64,000 bases of DNA from Amaurobius ferox. Taxonomy: Eukaryota > Arthropoda > Arachnida > Araneae > Amaurobiidae. Location of the stretch: NCBI GenBank assembly GCA_951213105.1, contig OX578135.1, positions 161,315,250-161,379,249 of the forward strand, written 5' to 3'. The notes below the pieces were generated by a model. It saw nothing but the letters and a program-made list of their open reading frames with translations, searched no databases and was not told where the DNA came from. The translations under genes and the position numbers were made by a program. This document shows positions 10,784 through 22,455 of the stretch, piece by piece. Each line of letters begins with the position of its first letter. The first letter of the stretch is position 1.

Positions 10784-11068
10784 AAATGCATATGCTCCAT
10801 TTTTCATGTACAAAATTCGTGTTACGGATGAGGACAGCTAAAAATATCCAATTTTCTCGCAGCCCTACGGCACTCTTCTAGCATCAAAGGGTAACATCTG
10901 CGGACATCGTTCATTAGCAAAAAAAAATAAAAAATGTTTTAGTGGTTCTTATCTCTCTTTAATGTTTGTACAGAGTTTCGAACCACCCTGTACGTTAATA
11001 TTAATGCAAAATAATAAAGAAAAATATTCAATGCAACGATTAAAAATAATTTCATTTTGTGCAGAAAG

Positions 11069-11160
11069 TTCAGCTAACCTTAACCTTTTCACTATACCCT
11101 TAACTAAATATACTGGATATTTATATAATTTACTAGTATTTATAAGGTACTAGTATTTTT
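11069..11160 (-). pseudogene. PLE RT 3' fragment, inverted
   Basis: The reverse complement matches 11290-11375 closely (the ACTAGTAAATTATATAAA and GTATAGTGAAAAGGTT blocks). It encodes the C-terminal end of a PLE RT. It sits head to head with the next fragment. Confidence 0.75.
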
Positions 11161-11390
11161 TAATATAAAAATATTACAATTTAATTCTTGTAACTCTATT
11201 CAATCATTTAGAAATATTATCCTTAATCAATTCTTCTGAATTTTTTTAATTGTCCGATAAAAAATATCATAAACTGCACATTAATAATCTTAAAAATACT
11301 AGTAAATTATATAAACATCCCGTATATTTAGTTAATGGTATAGTGAAAAGGTTTAAGTTAGCTGAATTTTCTTAAATTCTTCCTCTTTAT
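11161..11390 (+). pseudogene. PLE RT 3' fragment
   Basis: Encodes a relative of the C-terminus of the 853-aa protein: NSCNSIQ.FRNIILNQ, then HINNLK, ending with a stop after KLAEFS. It is truncated at the 5' side and frameshifted once. It is not a copy of the neighbouring intact element but of the relative also present at 14.7-15.2 kb. Confidence 0.85.
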
Positions 11391-11700
11391 TATCATTTTA
11401 TAGCTTAATCATCATATTTCTCTTATTTTACATATCATTATAATTCACTTTTAATTCATTTCCTTTTCTTAAACTGGATTGTATTTATGGAGGTATTTCC
11501 TTTTTTCTCTTCATATTGGCAACACTGGTTTTTATCTTTAACGAATGGCAACAATTGGGTTGCAATATTCGTAACAGCACTATGTGCTTTTTGTGGATTT
11601 TCTTTTCTGGTAATTATTAAATTTCTTCATTATTTTTTAATGCTTGTCAGCTAAATTTATAGAGTTCATAGTTATTAACTGTCTCTGTAACTATCTCCGT

Positions 11701-11836
11701 GGTAGAAGACCTTTTCGACACCTACCGTTTCAACGTCTTCACCGGCTACGTCGCCTCTAGTGGTGTCAAATGAGACGCAATTGGTCGACAGAATGGAGAA
11801 ACATTCTGTCCACGGATGAATCACGATTCTGTTTTG
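11701..11836 (+). pseudogene. Tc1-like transposase, left part (split)
   Basis: Translates to GRRPFRHLPFQRLHRLRRL, a stop, then WCQMRRNWSTEWRNILSTDE, SRFCF, the Tc1 region leading into the first catalytic Asp (DES). It stops at CACGATTCTGTTTTG (11822-11836). That 15-mer recurs at 12827-12841, where the transposase continues, so the coding region is split by an insertion. Confidence 0.85.
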
Positions 11837-12826
11837 AAAACGTTGAGATATATAAAATAAAAAATATGCTAGGTATGGAGATCAAAATCGAAAGATATAG
11901 AGGTAAAGCCCAGGCTAGCCAATGTTTCTCTTGCCAAAATTTCCACCATTCCTCAAATCAATGTTATCTCCCCCGAAAATGTGTGAAATGCGCAGGCCCC
12001 CCATAAATCATATGAGTGTTTGAAAGCAAAGTCAACCCCTTGCACGTGCGCCAACTGCGGTGGCGCCCACCCGACAAGTTACCGTGGCTTCCCAAAATTT
12101 CCTAAACCTAGGCTACCCGTAAACTTAAATAATAATAGTAATTTCACCTCTAGGTATGTCTACAAAAATAATTCATATGCAAGCCTATTTAAAAATAACA
12201 CTGAAGATTTTCCTGAACTCCCCCCCCCCCCCCCCCTGTAAGACTAAAATCCAACCTACTCAAAACCCACCCAGATCTATAGAATTCCAAGAGTAGAGAA
12301 GAGCTAAACCAAATTATTATTGGCATGTTATGTAGCTTCCAGAGCAAAAACTCCCCCAAACACATATATGAAAGCTATTCTAAAGTTATTCTCCTCATGG
12401 GGGCTGCTAAGGATGATTTAGAAAAAATCCAAATTATTTTTGCTAGCTTAAACTGTCTCCTCATCGAATAATTTCTGTTTTTAGGGCCTGCTATGTTGTT
12501 CTCTTCTTTTCCGCGTTTTTGTGAACGCATTTTTCATCGTTTCAAGGCCGGTACTCCTCGGAGCACTGTTAGATGCCCCCCCCCCCCCGCCTTTCTTTTT
12601 TCTCTTTTTCGAGGGCATTTAGTTCCTCTTATTCCAAATCATGAGACTCTGCGATCTCGATTGTGATTCTTTACAATCGGGATCTAAGAGCACTGCCCGT
12701 TTCTCATTGAAACCTCTTCTCATTAAAAAACCTTAATTAACACTTCCCAGCCGACCCCTAGGATTGGAGATGAAAGGCAGCCTTGGCTGATATTAGGTAC
12801 TCCACTAATTGGTTTGTCCTTGAAAC
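11837..12826 (+). mobile_element. Non-LTR retrotransposon insertion inside Tc1-like element
   Basis: The 990-bp insert is bounded by a 15-bp direct repeat, CACGATTCTGTTTTG (one copy at 11822-11836 and one at 12827-12841), read as a target-site duplication. It carries a broken gag-like ORF1, a 17-C run and a 3' segment without RT, so it is internally deleted or a non-autonomous derivative. Confidence 0.7.
11843..12474 (+). pseudogene. Jockey-like ORF1 (gag) with zinc knuckles, frameshifted
   Basis: The retroelement ORF1 shows a first knuckle CFSCQNFHHSSNQC (CX2CX4HX4C), a second CVKCAGP then KSYEC, and a third CANCGGAH followed by a YRGFPKFPKPR block typical of Jockey-group gag proteins. These knuckles bind nucleic acid. 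A C-run indel near 12000 splits the frame, and the 17-C run at 12220-12236 lies in it. The last visible part reads KDDLEKIQIIFASLNCLLIE and stops. No ORF2 follows. Non-functional. Confidence 0.8.
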
Positions 12827-13671
12827 CACGATTCTGTTTTGGCATGCCAGACGGCCGTACTGGCGTATGGCGGCGCTTTCAACAACGCCACCACGGAGCT
12901 TTTTCTATCAGTCGCCACACAGCCCCCCCTAAGTGGTACCATGGTTTGGGGTGGTATAGCATTTGGTGGACGAACACCTTTGGTCCACGTTTCTGCCAGT
13001 ATCACGGCACAACGATACGTCTCTGACATTGTGAGACCTGTGGTACAACCATATTTGTCAACCAGGCCTGGACTGCTTTTTCAGTAGGATAATGCCAGGC
13101 CACATACTGCAATGGTAACTATGAATAGTCTACAAGGTTTCGATATCTTGCCTTGGCCAGCATATTCTCCAGATTTGTCGCCAATTGAGCATATCTGGGA
13201 CATCATGGGTCGCCGATTACGAGAATTCCCAATTAGGTACTCCACTAATTGGTTTGTCCTTGAAACCACGATTCTGTTTTGGCATGCCAGACGGCCGTAC
13301 TGGCGTATGGCGGCGCTTTCAACAACGCCACCATGGAGCTTTTTCTATCAGTCGCCACACAGCCCCCCCCCCCTAAGTGGTACCATGGTTTGGGGTGGTA
13401 TAGCATTTGGTGGACGAACACCTTTGGTCCACGTTTCTGCCAGTACCACGGCACAACGATACGTCTCTGACATTGTGAGACCTGTGGTACAACCATATTT
13501 GTCAACCAGGCCTGGACTGCTTTTTCAGTAGGATAATGCCAGGCCACATACTGCAATGGTAACTATGAATAGTCTACAAGGTTTCGATATCTTGCATTGG
13601 CCAGCATATTCTCCAGATTTGTCGCCAATTGAGCATATCTGGGACATCATGGGTCGCCGATTACGAGAATT
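12792..13671 (+). repeat. 440-bp direct tandem duplication
   Basis: Unit 1 starts at 12792 and unit 2 at 13232, both with ATTAGGTACTCCACTAATTG. Units differ by a few substitutions and the length of one C run, so the event is recent. The join carries an AATT microhomology. The duplicated unit includes the last 35 bp of the nested insert, so it arose after that insertion. Confidence 0.9.
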
Positions 13672-13822
13672 CCCAATTCCAGCAAACCATGTTCAATTAC
13701 AAGCCTAATTGCATGCTGTGTGGAATACCATCCCTCAGCATACCACTGAGTATCTCATTGACGGGATGCCTTGTCGTATTAAATACTGCATAGCCGCTCG
13801 CAGTGGACCTATTCCACATTGT
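12827..13822 (+). pseudogene. Tc1-like transposase, right part, with internal tandem duplication
   Basis: Reads through the DDE region in shifting frames: FGMPDGR, VMVWGGIAFGGRTPLV, a stop before DNARPHTA, then LPWPAYSPDLSPIEHIWD with the final acidic residue, and a C-terminus near SGPIPHC. Stops and C-run indels show it is dead. Coordinates 12792-13231 are repeated almost exactly as 13232-13671. Confidence 0.85.
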
Positions 13823-13966
13823 TCTAATGTCAATAAAGTTCCATGCTTTCATTTTCCAGGTATGGATTTTATGATCATTTGCACATCTCCATGTTACAAT
13901 TATATTCTGTAAATTTCAGAAGGATACATTAATTTCTTCATGGTGTTGCGATTTCAGTTGTGAGCA

Positions 13967-13968
<2 letters not shown>

Positions 13969-14015
<47 letters not shown>
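13969..14015. repeat. (AT)n microsatellite
   Basis: About 23 uninterrupted AT units after the Tc1-like relic. Confidence 0.95.
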
Positions 14016-14018
<3 letters not shown>

Positions 14019-14724
14019 GTAGTTTGAAAATCCAATGAACGAAAAGTAAGAAGATGCAACACGATAAACCTAACTTTCTAAAACACCCACAGAATAAAAT
14101 ATAAAACAGCAAATCATCCATCAAATGGAAAAAAATACAAAACACGAGTTATCAAGTTACAGAAAATCAACAAAATTCAAAGGTATGGAAACGAATAAAG
14201 AAAAACTTAAAAAATCAAGCAATATCGCTTTACACGTGGAAAAAGGGCTAAGCCTAAACAAATGGAAATGTTCACTTCGTAAAATTCGTTCTCAAGTTCA
14301 AGTATTTTGACGAAGCAGACACAAAATATGTATGTTTCTGAAGAAATAGATAGATTATACCTATAAACTATTTCTACTTGGACGACATACATAAAGAAGG
14401 AATAAAAAAGAAAAAATGAATACATGGAAAATGCACAGCATATGTACAAACGAGTCGAAACCGGGAACTCTGATTGAAGAGACCAACTAGTGTTGCCATT
14501 TGCAAGGAAAAAATAAAAAACGATCTACTGTTGCCATTCATAAGAATTGAAAAACAGTAAAGTGAAATGGTAAGAAAAAGTAATAATATACAAAAAGAGC
14601 TGCTAAAACGAGGGGCTAATAAAAGTAATGCTGAAGTAGAAGAGGATGTAAAAAAGTATTAAAAATACAAGAGAATGGAGATGTCTGGCTAATATAAGAT
14701 ACTATGAATAGAATTAATTATAAG

Positions 14725-15170
14725 ATACTATGAAAAGAATTATAAAAATCCAGCTAATCTAAATTTTTTAACAATACCATTTACTAAATAAGAGGGATAT
14801 TTATATAAATTGCTGGTAATTTTGAGATTATTTATATGCATAGCATGAAATCGTTTATCAGATAATCAGCTTTTTAGAATTTATAGATTAAGTATAATAT
14901 TTCTAAACAATTGAATCGAGTTACAGGAATTAAATGGTAAGATTTTATTAATATTAAAATTATAATAGTCTTTTTTATCATATAAATTTGTAACAATTCT
15001 ATTAGAAGGATCAATAAAAAGATTTAAATCCAAAAAATTAACATTATTACTAATAGTAGCTTCATTAGGAATTAATTCCAAATTGTCTGGATAGAAATCT
15101 ATATCTATTGAGATAATTTTCTGTATGTACTAAGCAAATCAGATCATCAACATATCTGTAAAAAATATAA
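14725..15170 (-). pseudogene. PLE RT fragment with YVDD
   Basis: On the minus strand it reads RYVDDLICL (motif C), then after a frameshift the block NVNFLDLNLF, NRIVTNLYDKKDYYNF, NSCNSIQLFRNIIL, closely paralleling residues 720-830 of the intact PLE protein. 5'-truncated with stops. The 3' flank (14460-14560) shares a GGCAACA-type motif with that of the fragment at 11.5 kb. Confidence 0.88.
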
Positions 15171-18100
15171 TTATATATATATATATATACATATATGTAT
15201 GCATGTATATATGAAACACCCGATCATTGAAAGAAGTGTGTGTGAGGAGGCGGGGGAATGCAACCCTATGCTTAGTTTTTCTCCTATAACCCACTTTTGC
15301 AATTTCGGTTTTATTTCGCACCTACACAAACCTCAAATCTGGTTTTCGATCATTGAGGCAACAGTTTAATCTTAACAAAACTGTTTTAAAGACAAAATGA
15401 AGCTGTTGGTTCGGATGAAACGAAGAATTACGGCGCGAAATAAGGACGCGTGTACTGAAAAATAATTCGCGTTAAATTTCGATTAAAACGATTGCGCAAC
15501 GCATTTCATTTCCATGAATATCATTATAAATCATTCATAAAAAGAAAATTCCACTATATGGTTACATCATTCAAAGTCATTAGGTTCAAAGGACTGAAAA
15601 ATGCGCATTTAAGAAGCTAACGAAAAATAAAGGTACAGAGAGACAAGCAGTTTTCGTGCAAGAGTGTTCGAAGTGTGACGTCATACTATGATGCTGTGCG
15701 CACGCACACCTTATTTCTGCGTTTGGATTAACTCGTAGTTTTAAAATTCATGCTTAGGATCAAATTAAGGAGCTCTCATTATTACAAAAAATTATAACTC
15801 ATATAGGCTCGAAATACTGTAAGTTATTGAATATAGTACAATATACTTATTCAATTGTTGATGTAATGCTAAAATGAAGGAGCATGAAGAACATTTTTCA
15901 TTTTGATAGATAAACAGGGCCAGCTTTGCGGCTGAGATATGCAATTTATTTATATATTTTTCGAATGAGATTTTTTTGCATCTTCCTTTTATAAATTGTG
16001 CCTCTTTACGTAGCAGTCTGTAAACTTGCTGCAATAAGGATTACGCTCTCATTGCAGATAGAGCATACACAAGAGGAGGGAAGATGGAGCCAGAAATTTC
16101 TTTAGAAAACAACTGTAACTGCAAGGGTGCATTGCATTTATCGAAACATCTAACTTTCTTAATAAAAAAAAAAAAGATGACTGTATATGAGTTTTCTGTA
16201 GTGAAAAATCTATGCTTCGGATAGTCGAGGAATTCGGTACTGGGTTAGCTGAACCCCACGAGACGATAGACCTCGTCGAGTGCTTTTTTTTATTCGAATT
16301 AGTTAAAAGAGAATGTTTCTAGCTGATATGTGACAAGATTAAGGGCTTGAAAATTTATCTGCGGCTTGCACGTTGTCTTAACTTTCGTGTTCTTTATTAG
16401 TTGTTTCTAAAATTGGTCATTTTTTGTGTATTTTTTTTATATATTTCAAGTTTTACATGTGTTTAATTATTACTTTAATGACTATTTAAGTTACATTTAT
16501 TAAAGTGAAAAGTAAATTAATATTTAATTAAAATTATGAACATGTAAGTACAGATGCACATATATCAAATTTTAGTTTATGCTCCCAAAATGACTATATT
16601 TATAAGTACTTCATATTGTTTTAATTCCATTAAGCCATTAAGAGAATAACCCTTTATTTCATTAGAAATAGCTTGAAATATCAGAGGAGATTCAAAAGAT
16701 TCACAATAAAATATAAAACATATTACATTTATTTGAAAATAATGTAAGCAAAAATTCACAGAAATATTTATATTTTTAACAATATTAATTATTACCATGC
16801 ATGTATAATTACTATCTTCTCAGTTTGGTGTTTATTAAACTTTAAAAACTTATTTCTGGTCTTTTTCTTAACCTTTTATAATTTAAAGTTTATCTTTAAA
16901 CCATTGCCCCCCCCCCCCTCCCCAGTTTTATTCATTTTTCCCATTTCTTAAAAGTTTCCCAAATTAACAAATTCTTTTTTCTGATCATTTTAAACAATAA
17001 TCACTAATCATTTTACAACCTTTTTTTAAAATTGTACCAGCGTTTTTCATTATAAAACATTCAGGTGTTTTACACACAATTTAATCATTCAAGGTTTTCC
17101 AGATTTTATATTTTTTAAATATTGCCGAATATTTCTGAAATTGCTTGCCCCCCGCTTTGTTTTTAAGTTTTCTCGGATCTATATTTTTTTTATATTTCTT
17201 TACTTTCCCAACTGAAGTACCATTTGCAATAATTCATTGCTTTTCTTAAAAAAGTTAAGGAGACCAGACATAAATTTCTGTTTAATTTAATATTTATTGG
17301 TTATAATTCTCGATTTTTATTAATTTATATTCCTGTTTTTATTGTTTAATCACTTATTCCGTAAAGCTTACAATCATCGCGATATTCCGATAATTTTTCC
17401 CATCATTTTATAGGACATTATGAATATAGTTTTGTAAGTTATTGTTTTTCAAGCAACAATTTTATTTATTGCAATCATAGCTAATGTTATTCTATTTTCC
17501 ACATGATCGTTTATAGACTGTACATATGTAAAGCAAAGTGGAACAATAACGCATAATGTAATGATATTGGCCCTTCAGCTCGGAAAATTTCGGTTTTCGA
17601 ATCTCCCAAGCCCTTTTCGCAACAAGCGCGGCACGCAACACTTTTCGCAATACATTGTGGGCTGGTTCGCGTCATATCTGCGACGTATTCCAGAAATTCC
17701 TTCTTGCATAAAAATTATTATTATTATTTTTAATTTATTACGAAGCAAAATATGTTATGAATATCTAAACAATTAAAAACTAATTTAGCGAATCGAAAAT
17801 TTTCATGCGCGAAATGAGCGCGCAATCGGGAACCCGGTCTATAACTAAACAAAACGGCTGTAATGATTTTTATTCCTATTTCTTTGCATGGAAACCATGC
17901 AAGATATTTGTCTTTAGTTTGTGCGGCTATGTCATTTGCAATCAGTGTGCATATGAACATTTATAAATCTGCGGACTTGAATGGTTTCTCGTGAAATTTT
18001 AATTGAAGATCGCGAATTTTTCGACGAAATCAAAGTTTGTAGGTGCTGAAGAGATTTATTTCATTGAGAAGGAAAGGAGAACATTGAGAAGAAATTAGGA

Positions 18101-18460
18101 ACTTATGACCCCTTTTTTGGGTTTCCGCGAAGTAAGGGGAGGTCGCGTCATAAACCATGGGACAAAAGAAAAAGAATAAATGTTGGGGGAGAGGTACAAA
18201 GCAGGACAAAGGGTCCAACAGTTTATTTTGCAGATTTTCTGGGAATGGGATAGGTGATAAGCATTTGCTCTGCAGATAGAGTCTGGTAACATTTTTTTTT
18301 TAATTCTCAACTGAAAATTTGTCAGTAGAGGTTACGAATCGTCACCCTACTTCCTGCTATGGGGAGCTTGCGTTATACATAATTGGGTTGGTTGTGCATA
18401 TAAAAAAAAAAAAGAAATGGAGCACGAGAATCAAACAAGGCGATTTGGAAATTAAATGGT
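15171..18460. other. Non-coding stretch with no assigned element
   Basis: AT-rich with an AT run at 15172-15190 and a 12-C run at 16907-16918. At 16225-16275 two adjacent small hairpins (GGGTTAGCTGAACCC; CACGAG with CTCGTC) precede a T run. The GC content rises at 17580-17700 and 18100-18200, but no frame there resembles a known protein. Confidence 0.45.
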
Positions 18461-20011
18461 GTTATCTGCAGGCCCGGTTTAAGGCGTGGGCGGCGTGGGC
18501 AATTGCCCACAGCGGACGAATTAGGGGCGGCCATTTGGAAGTGAAACTAGGTGTAGTAAGAATGACTTTTGTGGTCGCATTAAAAAAAATATTTTGAAAA
18601 TGAACCAATTTTGTGCCACTTTAATATAAATGAATTTACTTTTTTAGATAGTATTAAAATATAAAAAGGATAAAATCGTTTTTCTCCCATAATTATATCT
18701 TTTTCGAAGCAATGTACAGTTCTGCTTGAAAGTACGTACGCTCAAACACTTGGGAGATTACCAGATTTTAAACAACTTGCAGCTGGGTGCAGCCTGCAAT
18801 CCCTTAGGGGACTTTGTTTGCCCCAAATACTGGGGCAAACAAAGGGCCGATTCTCAACCCAAGGGCCGATTCTCAGAATTTTTTCCTGGTTTCAAATTCA
18901 AATTGCAAACACATGGATGCGGCCTCTATGATCGCACTTCTAAAAGGACGGGAGGGAGGAGATTAGTCCAGATGGTCATTCTTTTGGTCGCGTACCGTTT
19001 TAGCTGATTTAGGCATTGAGCCTAGCTGAAGACCATGTAGATAACAAACACAATGACTACAAGTAAAAAGCTACTTCTTATTGTTCAAAGTGTTGTGTTA
19101 TGCTGCCGTGCAAGATTCACAAATCCATGGACAAATATGGCTGTCTTTTAAGTTCTAACTATTCGGGTAACTTTTTCTTTCACTTATTTAAAATATTTTT
19201 GCAAAATTTCTTAATTGACTACATTTTTTGTTGATTTTTAATGTGTTTCAACCAATAAAATTAATTTGGTACTGAATTTAGTCTCTGGTATTAGCCCCAG
19301 AATAATATTGATAAAAGAATAATTTTTCATGTTTTTATCCAAAATAATATGCCCCGTGGCTGTTCTATGAGGAATTTCAGAGGCAAATAACTAAGCAATG
19401 GTGTAAAATGATCTTAATTTTGTATTTTTTCCAGTTTCATTGCAAAATGAAAAAAAAAAAAAATGGTACAAAATATTTTTGCGAAGTAAAATATTCCTTT
19501 TTGAATATCTGCATGAAAGTGCAAAAGTTGTTTATAAATTGTTAGAGCTGTTTCATAAATTAATAAATTTATTCTATAGACTCAATCTAGGAATTATATA
19601 TATTCTTTTGCTCATGCATACAAATTTCTGTCTAGATATACGTTCAATAATCCGTAAATACTATTTTATTTTTTCATAATTACACTTTTAGTTATAATTT
19701 AATACACTTTTAAGTAAAATGTTAATTAAACAACCTTAAAATTTATAATTTTGATATTGTGATTTTTTTTATTTCTACTCAAACAATTCATTTAATATCC
19801 CCATGTTCTAGTCAACATTCGATTTATTATTATTCTTATATAAAGTTGTATTGTATGATATGTAGTATTTTTTTGCCCATTTTTTATTTCAAAACCAAGA
19901 AAAAATGAAACATTGACGTTCCTCTTTTCCAACGAATGGAATTTATTTTTTATTCTTAATACACCCTATTTTTATTACCCCACTCGAAAGTTCATATTTT
20001 TTAATTTCTAA

Positions 20012-20033
20012 CCCCCCCCCCCCCCCCCCCCCC
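20012..20033. repeat. Poly-C run, 22 bases
   Basis: The longest homopolymer of the window, inside the hAT-type element. Confidence 0.9.
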
Positions 20034-20520
20034 GTCCTTTTAAAAATGAATTTGGAAGTATTTGGATATTTTCCTGTGTTTCTGTTGGGCCCATGTATCT
20101 CCAAATTCTTTTCAGATGTTTTCTTTTATTATTTTTTTCAAAATTACGAAAATAAATATTACGTGTTTTACCGCCTTGTTCTCTAATGATTGCAAATATG
20201 ATTTTCCCCTCTCTCTTAGTTTTGTTATGCACTTTATCTTTCGGCAGAAAATTAGAATATTTTTAATTTTTACCCCCTCCACCTTTTTTCCTAATTGTTG
20301 TCCCCTTTTCTATTCTATATATTTTTCCTGCTTTTGAATTAGGTTTTGTATCTTCGAACATTTTTTTATATTTTTTCATTCACTTGTCACAAACTCAGGG
20401 GCATTTTAAACATTACATTTCAATCGTCTTCACTCCCCAGTGAATCTATAATAATGAAAAGAAGAATCAATCTGTGTGTTTGTCCACAATGCCGACCGAT
20501 ATCTATCTCATTGAATTTTT

Positions 20521-20683
20521 TCACACAGTCTCATCTCTCCGGTCGTCCATTCTGTTGCTCCAAGTCCTCTGGACGAGCCGGACGGCCTGGGGCTTTCACA
20601 CAGTCTCATCTCCGGCCATCCATTTTGTTACTCCATGTCTTCGGACGAGTCGGTTGGCCTGGGCTTTCGACACAGTCTCATCT
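20521..20683 (+). mobile_element. Two tandem 5'-truncated SINE A ends with tripled target
   Basis: The 16-bp target TCACACAGTCTCATCT occurs at 20521-20536 and 20596-20611, and with two changes at 20668-20683. Between them lie two different SINE A 3' ends (20537-20595 and 20612-20667), each ending GGCCTGGGGCTT or GGCCTGGGCTT. The units differ by about ten positions while the targets are almost identical. Confidence 0.8.
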
Positions 20684-21182
20684 ATACCTGAACTAATGCA
20701 TCTCGAAGGCATTTTACCAAAATTTACATTCGATTTTTAACGAATTTTTAAATTCCAAAATCAGATAATCTCCAGCTACTGATATGACCTAGCAGCTTTA
20801 TTCTCGATTTAACAGTTACAGAATCTCCAGCCATCGATATGATCTAACAGCTAATCATACGATTTAACAGCTACCGTAACGATCTAATGCCACGTTCATC
20901 TCCTAGAGGTTATTTATCTTTCATTCATTTATATTTTGCATCACGGAGAGCGTTTATGTTTTTTTTCGCTTTGCGGATAGCGTACTGGTAATTTGACGTC
21001 GGTTTAGGATTTGAAGAAAATTGAGTAGTGTTATTTGTAAATGTAGTAACGGGGGTTTATTTGCATCCCAGTCAATACCGGGTAATTCGTTCCAGTGATG
21101 CAATAAAGCAAATGTTAAATTAGTCAAAGTGTAAAATTTTGTTGTAATTTGGATAGTATTCCATTATTATGTATATTTCCGT

Positions 21183-21421
21183 ATGTATATTTCCACCTAT
21201 TCTGTTCAAACCTCACCAATTATTAAACATCTTTAGAATCCCCCAAGTTCATTTAACTTTCTAATTTTCTTTTTAAACAAAACAAAATATCTCGTGTTTG
21301 TGCACTAATATTTCACAAAAGAATAAGTAACCAGACTGATGTGCAACAATCGTGGCATTTCAAATATTACAGCTTTCTCACCCATTAGAAAACTTGATTT
21401 TTGAAGTATAGTTGTTATATT
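21183..21421 (+). repeat. Direct repeat within hAT-type element, copy 1
   Basis: Matches 22229-22455 at high identity, starting at TATATTTCCACCTATTCTGT and ending around GAAGTATAGT. The spacing is about 1.05 kb. It could be the terminal repeats of a small element or an old tandem duplication. Confidence 0.85.
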
Positions 21422-22228
21422 CTATGTTCCTTATGTATGTTAATCAGATTTTAGAGGGGCTACAATGGACAGTCACAAACTGCTTCGAAATAGAATCCCA
21501 GATTTTTATCTGCGAAATCAAAAACCAACAAATTTAAATATTTTTGCATTTTAAATTTAATATTAAAGATTAGCTATTTAAATAAATTGCTGATAATATA
21601 ACCGGCAAAATTCTGAATTGTCCTGTTATATTATGTCTTAGCTTCGTAGGGATTGAAATGCTTTTCCTTCATCTCTCCTCTTTCCTAATTTATTCATAAA
21701 ATAATTTCTTTGATTTGCTTATAATTTTTTACTGCTAAGATATACAAATTATTCATAAGATTTATGCAATTAAAAATTCAAATTTTATTAAAAAATGGAT
21801 GAGGGCAACTTTCATGACACTACATAATGAGTAAGTTACTTTTGATTCCTGATAAATTCAGAAAAATATAATCGGCGGTGACTGTAGTCCGATGGAACCG
21901 AAATTGCTTTGCGTGAATAATATTTTGTAAGATAAAACTCCAGTAAAGTTCAATAAGTTTATTCGATTATTTCAGACTCATTTGTTTCGTTTATAGGCTT
22001 TCAAAGCAATACAAATACTAGCAATACAAATTAACTATTTGTAACTAGCTAGCGCTTTTAATTTTCACCCCGATTTCATCTGAAAACTCCGACCATAGAC
22101 TCCACTTTTATATATTCGATTATTTTACTAACTTGATTTGCAGTATAAAAATTAAACTTACTGTGGAGATTTTACATTCGAGTTAATCTATAAACGTGTC
22201 TGGCGGCACATAAATATGTAATTGAATG

Positions 22229-22455
22229 CGTATATTTCCACCTATTCTGTTCAAACCTCACCAATCATTAAACATCTTTAGAATCCCCATCTTCATTTGA
22301 CTTCCTAATTTTTTTTAAACAAAGCAAAATATCTCGTGCTTGTGCACCAATATTTCACAAAAGAGTAAGTAACCAGACTGATCTGCAACGATCGTGGCAT
22401 TTCAAATATTACAGCTTTCCCACCCATTGGAAAACTTGGTTTTTAAAGTATAGTG
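22229..22455 (+). repeat. Direct repeat within hAT-type element, copy 2
   Basis: Second copy of the repeat at 21183-21421, with about a dozen substitutions and short indels. Confidence 0.85.

Noticed and set aside
12805..13556. Several overlapping frames on both strands
   Set aside because: All are readings of the duplicated, dead Tc1-like transposase.
16225..16275. Paired hairpins before a T run, resembling a small RNA with terminator
   Set aside because: No promoter elements, no second copy in the window and no match to a known RNA that I recognise.
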